This document shows positions 1-5,376 of a DNA stretch of 6,247 nt, in pieces. Made by a program: the position numbers and the translations under genes. The notes under the pieces were generated by a model, which saw only the letters and a program-made list of their open reading frames with translations, was not told where the DNA came from and did not search any database. Where the stretch lies: NCBI GenBank assembly GCA_023410025.1, contig JAEYQM010000007.1, positions 1-6,247 of the forward strand, written 5' to 3'. Positions within the stretch are counted from its first letter, which is position 1. Each line of letters opens with the position of its first letter. Origin of the DNA: Bacillota bacterium (GTDB taxonomy: Bacteria; Bacillota_I; Bacilli_A; ML615J-28; CAG-698).

Positions 1-1
1 C

Positions 2-124
2 ATGACTCATGAAGAAGCAGTTGTATTAATAAACAATGAAAAGGGTAAATATTTTGATCCTAAGATTGTTAAGATATTTAATGCTGTTGAAAGAGAATTT
101 AAGAAAATTAAATATGAAAAATAA
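2..124 (+). CDS. C-terminal end of an HD-GYP-like phosphodiesterase or HD-domain protein (5' truncated)
   Basis: The reading frame is open from the window's left edge to a TAA stop at 122-124 and gives about 40 residues. The peptide contains HEEAVVLINNEKGKYFDP followed by KIVKIFNAVEREFKKI. This resembles the C-terminal end of HD-GYP domains, where an 'A...I....G..FDP.vv..F' pattern precedes the last helix. HD-GYP proteins usually hydrolyse cyclic di-GMP and often carry an N-terminal receiver or sensor domain, but the catalytic HD and GYP motifs would lie outside the window. The function is therefore inferred only from the tail. An ATG at position 2 is in frame, but it is probably an internal Met, because the peptide reads as the end of a larger domain. 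The gene is closed by the hairpin at 133-166 and looks separate from the next operon. Confidence 0.7.
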   Translation: MTHEEAVVLINNEKGKYFDPKIVKIFNAVEREFKKIKYEK

Positions 125-132
125 AAAAATAT

Positions 133-166
133 GACGTTTTGTTTTAAATAACAAAATGTCTTTTTT
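133..166 (+). terminator. Intrinsic terminator of the HD-GYP-like gene
   Basis: An 11-bp stem pairs GACGTTTTGTT (133-143) with AACAAAATGTC (150-160), with one G-U pair and a 6-nt loop. Six T residues follow directly (161-166). It begins 8 nt after the stop codon and separates this gene from the toxin operon. Confidence 0.9.
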
Positions 167-210
167 AATATAAAAGTTATAATATATTAAAATAATAATT
201 GAAAATTTTT

Positions 211-230
211 TTGTTGACAGTTGTTGACAG
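211..230 (+). repeat. Perfect tandem 10-bp repeat over the toxin operon promoter
   Basis: TTGTTGACAG occurs twice back to back at 211-220 and 221-230. Each copy contains a consensus TTGACA. Only the upstream copy is correctly spaced from the -10 box. The second copy lies in the spacer and could be a regulator-binding repeat or a chance duplication. Confidence 0.85.
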
Positions 231-243
231 ATTATGGTATAAT
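214..243 (+). promoter_or_regulatory. Strong sigma-A-type promoter of the TAC operon
   Basis: The -35 box TTGACA (214-219) and the -10 box TATAAT (238-243) both match consensus and are separated by 18 bp. A TG at 235-236 adds an extended -10 element. An A/T-rich stretch upstream (about 181-210) could serve as an UP element. The predicted transcription start is near 249-251, inside or next to the palindrome at 252-264. Confidence 0.88.
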
Positions 244-251
244 TTAAGTGT

Positions 252-264
252 CCTATTAAATAGG
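252..264. promoter_or_regulatory. Candidate operator palindrome at the TAC transcription start
   Basis: CCTATT, one central A, then AATAGG form a perfect inverted repeat with 6-bp arms. It sits just downstream of the -10 box, where a bound dimer would block initiation or escape. HigA-type antitoxins usually repress their own promoter by binding palindromes, so the HTH protein encoded at 748-1188 is the obvious candidate ligand. That link is inferred from position; I saw no second copy of the palindrome in the window. Confidence 0.55.
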
Positions 265-308
265 GTAGTTATTAAGTTATTTTTTTGCAAAGAGGTGAAT
301 ATCATTTA

Positions 309-716
309 ATGGCGAACTACTATGTTATATTAGATCCGGAAGTAAATATAGAAGTTTTTGGAAGCGATACACCTTTTAATTTAAAAAAAGACATCAAAAA
401 TTTACAAAAAGAGACAGTTGAACGCATAGTTGGAGAAATAGGTGCCTCTTTAGAACAAAAATTAAAAGTTAGTGTTTTATATGAATCAAGAGTAAATAAT
501 CTTACAGTTAGCTGTATTAAAATGAGAATTATCGATGATAATAATAACAAAGGAAAAAGTTCTGGATTTAGATGTATTGTTATTGTAGATGAGATAAGAA
601 AATGGTGCATAGTACTACACATATTTAAAAAAAGTGATAAGTTAAATATATCAAATGATGAAAATAACAAGTTAAAAAAATTATTTAATAAATATGTTAA
701 ATCATTAAAGGATTAA
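309..716 (+). CDS. higB: RelE/HigB-like toxin of a toxin-antitoxin-chaperone system
   Basis: This 135-residue protein is probably a ribosome-dependent mRNA interferase, the toxin of the operon. The C-terminal half carries the RelE/HigB pattern: NKGKSSGFR (80-88), a hydrophobic strand, IVLHIFKKSDK (101-111), then NIS..E..KLKKL. This matches the family's 'GKS-G-R ... L..iy.K.....is..E' signature. R88, H104, K107 and K108 are candidate RNA-contacting or catalytic residues, judged by position only. The first 60 residues are less typical. I chose the ATG at 309 because AGAGGTG (291-297) lies upstream at a rather long 11-nt spacing; the in-frame TTG at 285 has no Shine-Dalgarno. Gene order (toxin before antitoxin) is that of HigBA modules. 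The antitoxin start lies 31 bp after the stop. The family assignment is fairly sure, but the enzymatic activity is inferred. Confidence 0.75.
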   Translation: MANYYVILDPEVNIEVFGSDTPFNLKKDIKNLQKETVERIVGEIGASLEQKLKVSVLYESRVNNLTVSCIKMRIIDDNNNKGKSSGFRCIVIVDEIRKWCIVLHIFKKSDKLNISNDENNKLKKLFNKYVKSLKD

Positions 717-747
717 ATTAATAATTAGATAAATGAAAGGGAATAAA

Positions 748-1188
748 ATGAACAAATACGATTTAAGTAGATTTAAAGATGCAAGAACTTATGAAATTAA
801 ATATACAGATACAGATAGTATTGTTTCAAATGAATTTGTTAAGCAACTAAGAAATAGTCTAAATATGTCTCAGAATGTTTTTGCTTCAGTGATAGGTGTT
901 AAGAAAAAAACAGTGGAAAAATGGGAACAAGGTAAAAACCCAGTCGCTGGATTAACAGGAAAATTACTATATTTACTTCAAAAAAGACCAGAATTAATTA
1001 ATGATTTGTATTCTGTTGTTTGTTATAATATAGAAATTTCTTATGATATTGTATCAATGAGTAATGAAAATACAGAAACATCATTTAATCAAATAAAAGA
1101 CCTAAATTATGTTGTAATGGAATCAACATGCAGATCAAACAATAATAAAGATAAAAATCACAATAAAGATAATATGATTTTTGCTTAG
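748..1188 (+). CDS. higA: HigA/MqsA-like HTH antitoxin with a C-terminal tail (putative chaperone-addiction region)
   Basis: This 146-residue protein is the likely antitoxin and autorepressor. Residues about 27-82 form a helix-turn-helix of the HigA/MqsA type: VKQLRNSLNMSQNVFASVIG, then VKKKTVEKWEQG, then LLYLLQKRPELI. The core 'R..l..SQ..FA...gv...TvekWE.G...P' is well kept. From about residue 92 a tail of some 55 residues follows, hydrophobic at first (CYNIEISYDIVSM, and YVVM at 121-124) and Asn/Lys-rich later. In TAC systems such a tail, called ChAD, binds the SecB-like chaperone and makes the antitoxin unstable without it. I propose this role by position and gene context. I chose the ATG at 748 because AAAGGG (736-741) sits 6 nt upstream; the in-frame ATG at 733 has no Shine-Dalgarno and would include this site in the coding region. 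The stop codon overlaps the next gene's Shine-Dalgarno. Confidence 0.85.
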   Translation: MNKYDLSRFKDARTYEIKYTDTDSIVSNEFVKQLRNSLNMSQNVFASVIGVKKKTVEKWEQGKNPVAGLTGKLLYLLQKRPELINDLYSVVCYNIEISYDIVSMSNENTETSFNQIKDLNYVVMESTCRSNNNKDKNHNKDNMIFA

Positions 1189-1199
1189 GAGGATATTTT

Positions 1200-1619
1200 A
1201 TGGGAAGTAATAACCCAGTATATGAATTTCTTGGATATAAATTGATAAGTTCAATATATTCAAGAAAAAAATATACTTTAATTGAATACTTTTCTATTAA
1301 AACTAATAGCAGTTTATTTGATGAAGAAAAAAGTATTTACAAAGTTAATATAGAGTTAATTATAAAATTTTATGAAGATGAGTTATCAAGTTTTAATTTT
1401 TTAGCTGAATTTAAAATTAACGATTTAGATTGGAAAAAACAGTTAGATAATAATGTTTTAGATTCATTGTTTGTATCGGTTGTATTCCCATATATTAGAG
1501 AAAAAATATATGCATTAACAAATGATTCAAGAGGAGCAGTAAATTTACCTATAATTGATTTGCGAAATATTGTATTATCAAAAGGAGTTAAATTATCTCC
1601 AAAATATAACCAAAAATAG
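1200..1619 (+). CDS. SecB-like chaperone of the TAC system
   Basis: This 139-residue protein has the size and C-terminal signature of SecB-family chaperones: DSLFVSVVFPYIREKIYALT (about 88-107), then NLPIIDLRNI (115-124). These match the family's 'lFPYaRe.i..lt......l.L.pinf' pattern. The N-terminal part (VYEFLGYKLISSIYSRK) is compatible with the first SecB strands but is weakly conserved. SecB holds client proteins unfolded. In TAC operons a dedicated SecB-like protein binds the antitoxin tail and allows it to fold and neutralise the toxin. Low-GC Gram-positives normally lack the housekeeping export SecB, so a dedicated TAC role is more likely than general secretion. A perfect AGGAGG (1187-1192) overlaps the antitoxin's TAG stop and lies 7 nt before the ATG, which suggests coupled and strong translation. 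I found no promoter of its own. Confidence 0.78.
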   Translation: MGSNNPVYEFLGYKLISSIYSRKKYTLIEYFSIKTNSSLFDEEKSIYKVNIELIIKFYEDELSSFNFLAEFKINDLDWKKQLDNNVLDSLFVSVVFPYIREKIYALTNDSRGAVNLPIIDLRNIVLSKGVKLSPKYNQK

Positions 1620-1658
1620 ATTATAAAAACAAATTATTTAAAATAGATATTTACTATT

Positions 1659-1690
1659 AAAAAAAGAAGCTTTTTTAAGCTTCTTTTTTT
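1659..1690. terminator. Bidirectional terminator between the TAC operon and the signal peptidase gene
   Basis: A perfect 14-bp stem pairs 1659-1672 with 1677-1690 around a TTTT loop. The GC-containing core is GAAGCTT/AAGCTTC, flanked by seven A on the left and seven T on the right, so it can terminate transcription from either side. The stop codon and last codons (KKEA) of the minus-strand signal peptidase gene lie within it. Confidence 0.92.
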
Positions 1691-2376
1691 CCATCTAATT
1701 GTTGTTTTAATCTTTCAATTTCTTTTTGAATGTCTTCAGTTGACATTGCCTTTGTTCCTCTTTCTTGCTTATATTCTTTATATGCTTTACGGAAGTTAAA
1801 GATTTCAAGAATGAATAATGCAATTAGTGGAATAACAATTATGATTAAAAATCCAATTGTTGATTGTAAGAATATAAATATAAATCCAACATTTCTAATT
1901 GTTTTCTGATATGAACCAACTACTTCATGGAAATAAACTTTTTCAGCGTGTTGTCCATCAGGATCTTGAGAATAACCTAATTTATTAGCTACATCCCCTT
2001 GAGTCACATAATGATCGTTATTTACTTTAATTATTCTATGAGTATTATAGAAGTAGTTGTTGTTTTCATCAACATCTCTAAATGTAATGATGTCACCAAC
2101 TTCAAATCTCATGTTACTTGCTTCAACCCATTGGTAACGTTCAATAACAATCATATCACCGCGTTTAAAGCCTTTAAAGTTATATTCTTCATTAGTTGTA
2201 TTCATCGAATTAGAAACAACAGTTAAATAACTCTTACCAAAAATTTTAGGAATTCCATCATTCTTTTTTGAGTTAAATGCATAAATAGTAAATATCATTA
2301 TTAATAAAATGATTAAAGATAATAAAACACTAAGTGTAATATTTATTGCTTTTTTTAAGTTAATATTTTTCGCCAT
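1675..2376 (-). CDS. sipW: SipW-like (ER-type, Ser-His) signal peptidase I
   Basis: This 233-residue membrane protease probably removes signal peptides from TasA/camelysin-like surface proteins on the outer face of the membrane. The order is: TM helix 13-34; SNSM (55-58) with nucleophile Ser57; KRGDMIVIE (71-79); VGDIITFR; THRI (112-115), where His113 takes the place of the Lys general base of ordinary bacterial signal peptidases; QGDVAN (126-131) and D138/D140 for the acidic box; a second TM at about 163-193; and a charged C-terminal helix, probably coiled coil (212-229). The Ser-His arrangement is that of SipW and ER/archaeal enzymes. The frame also opens at 2457, but that ATG lies upstream of the promoter found at 2408-2436. 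The ATG at 2376 has GGAG at 2383-2386, 6 nt away. Two likely substrates are encoded at 5377 and 6135. Confidence 0.9.
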   Translation of the reverse strand: MAKNINLKKAINITLSVLLSLIILLIMIFTIYAFNSKKNDGIPKIFGKSYLTVVSNSMNTTNEEYNFKGFKRGDMIVIERYQWVEASNMRFEVGDIITFRDVDENNNYFYNTHRIIKVNNDHYVTQGDVANKLGYSQDPDGQHAEKVYFHEVVGSYQKTIRNVGFIFIFLQSTIGFLIIIVIPLIALFILEIFNFRKAYKEYKQERGTKAMSTEDIQKEIERLKQQLDGKKEA

Positions 2377-2407
2377 ATACTTCTCCATAAAATAATACTT
2401 ATAATTA

Positions 2408-2436
2408 ATTCTATCACTATACGAAAAATAAGTCAA
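2408..2436 (-). promoter_or_regulatory. Promoter of the sipW-like gene
   Basis: On the minus strand the -35 box TTGACT (2431-2436) and the -10 box TAGAAT (2408-2413) are 17 bp apart, each one base from consensus. A TG just before the -10 gives an extended element. The predicted start is near 2401, so the leader is about 25 nt. This excludes the longer frame beginning at 2457. Confidence 0.8.
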
Positions 2437-2439
2437 GAA

Positions 2440-2466
2440 TAATAAAAAAAGTTGCATTTTTTATTA
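2440..2466. repeat. Inverted repeat between divergent sipW and regulator promoters
   Basis: TAATAAAAAA (2440-2449) and TTTTTTATTA (2457-2466) are perfect 10-bp arms around a 7-nt centre. The repeat fills the space between the two divergent -35 boxes and overlaps the first bases of the regulator's -35. It may be an operator or a pair of UP-like A/T tracts. In such AT-rich DNA part of the symmetry may be chance. Confidence 0.45.
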
Positions 2467-2492
2467 ACTTTTTCATATTATTGTGTTATAAT
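2464..2492 (+). promoter_or_regulatory. Promoter of the response regulator gene
   Basis: The -35 box TTAACT (2464-2469, four of six) and a consensus -10 box TATAAT (2487-2492) are 17 bp apart, with an extended -10 TG at 2484-2485. The predicted start at about 2499 falls inside the Shine-Dalgarno region, so the leader would be only about 10 nt. Confidence 0.75.
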
Positions 2493-2509
2493 GAAGAGAG
2501 GTTATAAGC

Positions 2510-3382
2510 ATGATTAAAGTAATTATAATAGATGATGAACAATTGGCAATAGACAATTTAACTTATATTTTAAGAGATTTTAAAGATATTGAAATTGTTG
2601 CTACATTTACAGATAGTTTAAATTTATTAGATTATTTAAAAACTAATACAGCTGATCTTATTTTTATGGATATAGAAATGCCAGAAATAACAGGCCTTGA
2701 GCTTGCATCAATGGTTTCTGAAAATAACAAAGATATTGGTATTGTTTTTGCAACTGCTTATGATCAATATGCAATTAAAGCATTTGATGTTTCTGCTGTT
2801 GACTATATTTTAAAACCCCTTTCTAAATCTAGAGTTGAAAAAACTGTTGATAAAGTAATAAAAAGAATTAATGGTATTGTTAAAGGGGCAAGTAAACCTA
2901 ATGTTCAGATTAAATGTCTTGGCGGATTTGAAATATTTATTGATGGAAAACAAATACCATTCAAAGTCTCTAAGGCTAAAGAATTATTAGCTTATCTAAT
3001 TAATGCACAAGGTAAGAGTTTAGGTTGGATGACAATAGCTGATGATTTATGGCCAGATACATTTGATGATAAGAAATTAATGAATAACTTTCATGTTGCT
3101 AGCTACTCATTAAGAACATTTTTAACTGAAAAAAATATAATTGAAATATTTGATTATAGTAGAAATTTATATCGAGTAGATGTTACTAAATTTGAATGTG
3201 ATTTTATAAAATTACATGAAGTTTATAATGAATATAGAAAAACTAAACAAGTGACTATTCCACCTGCTATCTTTGATACGGGTGAATATTTAGAAGGCCA
3301 GCCATATACATGGAGTTTAGCTATGGCAGATAAAGTTGATGGAATGGTTAGTGAACTTCTAGCAGCACATAAAAAAAAATAA
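2510..3382 (+). CDS. Response regulator: LytR-type receiver fused to a SARP/BTAD-like output domain
   Basis: This 290-residue cytoplasmic regulator is the likely partner of the kinase at 3400-5223. The receiver (1-120) has the acidic pair D8/D9, phosphoacceptor D54 in FMDIEMP, T82 in FATAYD, and K102 in YILKPL; the wording YAIKAFDVSAVDYILKP is typical of LytR/AlgR receivers. The second half (about 132-232) is not LytTR but a winged helix of the SARP/OmpR-like kind: IKCLGGFEIFIDGK, KAKELLAYLINAQGK, ADDLWPD, then LRTFL and YRVD...CDF. The end (258-286: GEYLEGQPYTWSLA...) resembles only the start of a bacterial transcriptional activator (BTAD) domain, so that part is short. GAGAGG at 2496-2501 lies 8 nt before the ATG. 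The gene is divergent from sipW and convergent with the kinase. SARP-type domains usually activate genes by binding direct repeats; targets here are inferred. Confidence 0.9.
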   Translation: MIKVIIIDDEQLAIDNLTYILRDFKDIEIVATFTDSLNLLDYLKTNTADLIFMDIEMPEITGLELASMVSENNKDIGIVFATAYDQYAIKAFDVSAVDYILKPLSKSRVEKTVDKVIKRINGIVKGASKPNVQIKCLGGFEIFIDGKQIPFKVSKAKELLAYLINAQGKSLGWMTIADDLWPDTFDDKKLMNNFHVASYSLRTFLTEKNIIEIFDYSRNLYRVDVTKFECDFIKLHEVYNEYRKTKQVTIPPAIFDTGEYLEGQPYTWSLAMADKVDGMVSELLAAHKKK

Positions 3383-3408
3383 GTATCAATTAATGATACT
3401 TATTTTTT
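3374..3408. terminator. Bidirectional terminator shared by regulator and sensor kinase
   Basis: A perfect 15-bp stem pairs 3374-3388 with 3394-3408 around the loop ATTAA. The core AAGTATCA/TGATACTT is flanked by an A run on the left and T run on the right, so it serves both strands. The stop codons of both convergent genes (3380-3382 and 3400-3402) lie inside the stem, and the A/T runs encode the Lys-rich ends of both proteins. Confidence 0.92.
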
Positions 3409-5223
3409 CTTTGGTATTTTAATTAAAGCCCTTGTACCCTCATTTACGACGCTTTCTATTTCTAAAGTTGCGTTAATATGTAGATTTAAACGGTGAGCAA
3501 TGTTTTGTGTACCGACTCTTTGTCTATCACTTAAAGATTTACGATCAAATCCTACCCCGTTATCATATACAGATACATAAATAAAATCTTCATCCTCTTC
3601 AGTAGCAATATTAATTATTCCACCTAATCTTTTCTTTCCTATACCATGTTTTACAGAATTCTCAACAAGAGGTTGGATTGTTAGTGGTGGAACTTTAAAA
3701 TCTCCTACTTTTAATGAATAAGTTACATTAATTCTTGAACCGAACCTTTGCATTTCAATATTAATATAAGTTCTTATATTTTCAAGTTCATCTTCAAAAT
3801 CAATTAACATTGGCATCTTATTAAATTCTAATCTAGTTCTTAAATACATTGAGAAGTCATCTATTAATTCTCCGGCTTTTTCTGGGTTTGAATAACATAG
3901 TGATTGGATAGCATTTAAGGTGTTATAAATAAAATGTGATTGAATTTGTGTATTTAAGAATGTAAATTCTGTATCTCTTATTTTATCATTTAGTTTTATT
4001 ACCTCTTGAACATTTGATAATTCACTTTCATAATTTGAGGCATTTATAGAAATAAAGATAAATGTACTAAAATAGAAGATTAAATAAGTTATCTTACCAT
4101 AGTAAGATACTATATTAAATTGAACTAAACTGTCATAAATATTTCCAATAACTAATAGTGCTAAAGCAATTGTAAGATATATATTAATAATATTTTTTTT
4201 GATTTGTTTTAAACTCCATAAAGTTATAAAAATTAAATTCACAATATTTATTAAATGAAATACATGGATATTTTTAAGGAATATTGTAGCATTTAAGAAT
4301 AATGGTGTAATTATATTAACAGCTGATAAGAAGCTTATCATAAAATCGATTGGACCCCAACCCTTAACTTTTTGTCCAAGTTTTATTGTTAAGTATAAAA
4401 GGATTGATGTTGAGTATAAACTTAAGAAGTGATAAAAGTAATTATAATAATCATACATGTTTAAGACTTTTTCAATAACAAATGCATATTCTGATTTATA
4501 GGTAAATAAATATAAACCAAAGGCAAAACATAAAAGCGAAAACCAAATGGCTGATCTATCCTTAGTTCTAATAGCAATAACTAATATATAATAAATTAAG
4601 GCAAACAATAATCCACCAAAAATAATTAAATTTAATCCAATAGTAATATATAAAGTTCTATTAAATACTTTTTTAGTTGTGATTTTTGGGGCATTAGTTA
4701 GTCCGAAATAATCAAGTTGAAATCTACTAACTTCAATTACTATTTCTAATGACCCATCATTATTTTTGTAATAATCTTGTTCTTTTGAAATGGAAATGTT
4801 CATTTCGTTTTTCATTAATTTTTGATTACTATAAATTAATTCTCTATTTATATATAAAGCATATCCTCCACTAATTCCATCTAAAATTACCATATAAAAC
4901 TCATTTGTAGGTACATCTTCTAGAACTACTCGGTATGATGCATAAGTTACATTTTTAGTAGCAGCATTGTGTTGATTAGGAAATACAATATATTTTTTTT
5001 CTAATGTATCTAAATTAACATTATCACTGACAAGTAGTACATTTTCATATATCTCCCATTGTCCATTTAGTGTCAATTTACCATTTAAATCAAAATTTTC
5101 TATATTTGCATGACCATTTTCAATGTTTGCTAAATTTAGTTGAATGTCAACCAAAAGAAATTTAATGGCTATTGCTGCAAACATTATTATGATAATTGAT
5201 ATAAAGTAAGTATGTTTTTTCAT
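3400..5223 (-). CDS. Sensor histidine kinase, 7TM-DISM architecture with LytS-type kinase domain
   Basis: This 607-residue membrane sensor kinase is probably the partner of the regulator at 2510-3382. An N-terminal membrane helix (5-27) is followed by an extracellular beta-rich domain (about 45-185; LNGQWEIYE, and GYALYINRELIYSN at 120-133) like the jelly-roll sensor domains of 7TM-DISM receptors, which may bind carbohydrate or another envelope ligand. About seven membrane helices follow (193-217, 224-242, 262-283, 292-312, 318-338, 347-365, 375-396), then a short linker helix. The kinase part has the H-box QSHFIYNTLNAIQ with phosphoacceptor H430, the ATP-binding N-box PLVENSVKHG (N522) and G-box YDNGVGFD (D554). 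This is the His_kinase/HATPase pair of LytS-type enzymes. The usual Pro before the His is Ser429. The ATG at 5223 has AGGTG 5 nt upstream; the in-frame TTG at 5238 precedes that site. The ligand is unknown. Confidence 0.92.
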   Translation of the reverse strand: MKKHTYFISIIIIMFAAIAIKFLLVDIQLNLANIENGHANIENFDLNGKLTLNGQWEIYENVLLVSDNVNLDTLEKKYIVFPNQHNAATKNVTYASYRVVLEDVPTNEFYMVILDGISGGYALYINRELIYSNQKLMKNEMNISISKEQDYYKNNDGSLEIVIEVSRFQLDYFGLTNAPKITTKKVFNRTLYITIGLNLIIFGGLLFALIYYILVIAIRTKDRSAIWFSLLCFAFGLYLFTYKSEYAFVIEKVLNMYDYYNYFYHFLSLYSTSILLYLTIKLGQKVKGWGPIDFMISFLSAVNIITPLFLNATIFLKNIHVFHLINIVNLIFITLWSLKQIKKNIINIYLTIALALLVIGNIYDSLVQFNIVSYYGKITYLIFYFSTFIFISINASNYESELSNVQEVIKLNDKIRDTEFTFLNTQIQSHFIYNTLNAIQSLCYSNPEKAGELIDDFSMYLRTRLEFNKMPMLIDFEDELENIRTYINIEMQRFGSRINVTYSLKVGDFKVPPLTIQPLVENSVKHGIGKKRLGGIINIATEEDEDFIYVSVYDNGVGFDRKSLSDRQRVGTQNIAHRLNLHINATLEIESVVNEGTRALIKIPKKK

Positions 5224-5242
5224 AAGTTCACCTGACAATACT

Positions 5243-5271
5243 ATTATAATTGAAAAAAATGGTTATGTAAA
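5243..5271 (-). promoter_or_regulatory. Promoter of the sensor kinase gene
   Basis: On the minus strand the -35 box TTTACA (5266-5271, five of six) and the -10 box TATAAT (5243-5248) are 17 bp apart. The predicted start lies near 5236, which leaves a leader of about 13 nt that still contains the AGGTG ribosome site. Confidence 0.78.
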
Positions 5272-5278
5272 GTAAATA

Positions 5279-5331
5279 AAACTATAACAATTTAATTTTA
5301 GTTATGATTCACATTTTTTTGTTAATAGTTT
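5279..5331. repeat. Imperfect inverted repeat between kinase and substrate-gene promoters
   Basis: AAACTATAAC (5279-5288) is the near reverse complement of GTTAATAGTTT (5321-5331), differing by one inserted base. The arms lie about 32 nt apart, one beside the kinase -35 and the other where the -35 of the downstream gene should be. It is a candidate regulator-binding pair, but the AT-rich composition makes chance matches likely. Confidence 0.3.
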
Positions 5332-5348
5332 ATTAAGGGTGATTAATA

Positions 5349-5354
5349 TATAAT
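5349..5354 (+). promoter_or_regulatory. Probable -10 box of the TasA-like operon, without a clear -35
   Basis: TATAAT at 5349-5354 is a perfect -10 box and would start transcription near 5361, giving a leader of about 16 nt. At 16-18 bp upstream there is no recognisable TTGACA-like box (TAGTTT at 5326-5331 is poor). That would fit a promoter needing an activator such as the regulator encoded at 2510-3382. Confidence 0.55.
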
Positions 5355-5376
5355 ATTTAATTAGTGGGGTGAATTG

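Noticed and set aside
224..229. Second TTGACA as an independent -35 box
   Set aside because: It lies only 8 bp from the TATAAT, and I saw no other -10 at 16-18 bp downstream. It is better seen as part of the tandem repeat.
285..308. Extension of the toxin gene to a TTG start
   Set aside because: The TTG lacks a ribosome site, and the extension would run through AGAGGTG, which better serves the ATG at 309.
320..670. Minus-strand open frame opposite the toxin gene
   Set aside because: It is a shadow of a well-supported gene; its sequence is Leu/Ser/Phe-rich as expected from the antisense of an AT-rich coding region, and it shows no domain.
733..747. Upstream ATG for the antitoxin
   Set aside because: No Shine-Dalgarno precedes it, whereas AAAGGG is ideally placed for the ATG at 748.
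1200..1619. General secretion SecB acting on the TasA-like proteins encoded downstream
   Set aside because: It is separated from the export module by a bidirectional terminator, is coupled to the antitoxin, and hydrophobic SipW-type signals do not usually need SecB.
1999..2226. Short plus-strand open frame inside the sipW-like gene
   Set aside because: It lies opposite conserved catalytic regions of the signal peptidase and has no motif of its own.
2377..2457. Longer N-terminus for the SipW-like protein, starting at 2457 or 2388
   Set aside because: The 2457 ATG is upstream of the well-formed promoter at 2408-2436. The 2388 ATG overlaps or precedes the GGAG that serves the ATG at 2376.
5224..5238. 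TTG start of the kinase at 5238
   Set aside because: It lies upstream of AGGTG, which is correctly placed for the ATG at 5223. The predicted transcription start is also almost at this TTG.
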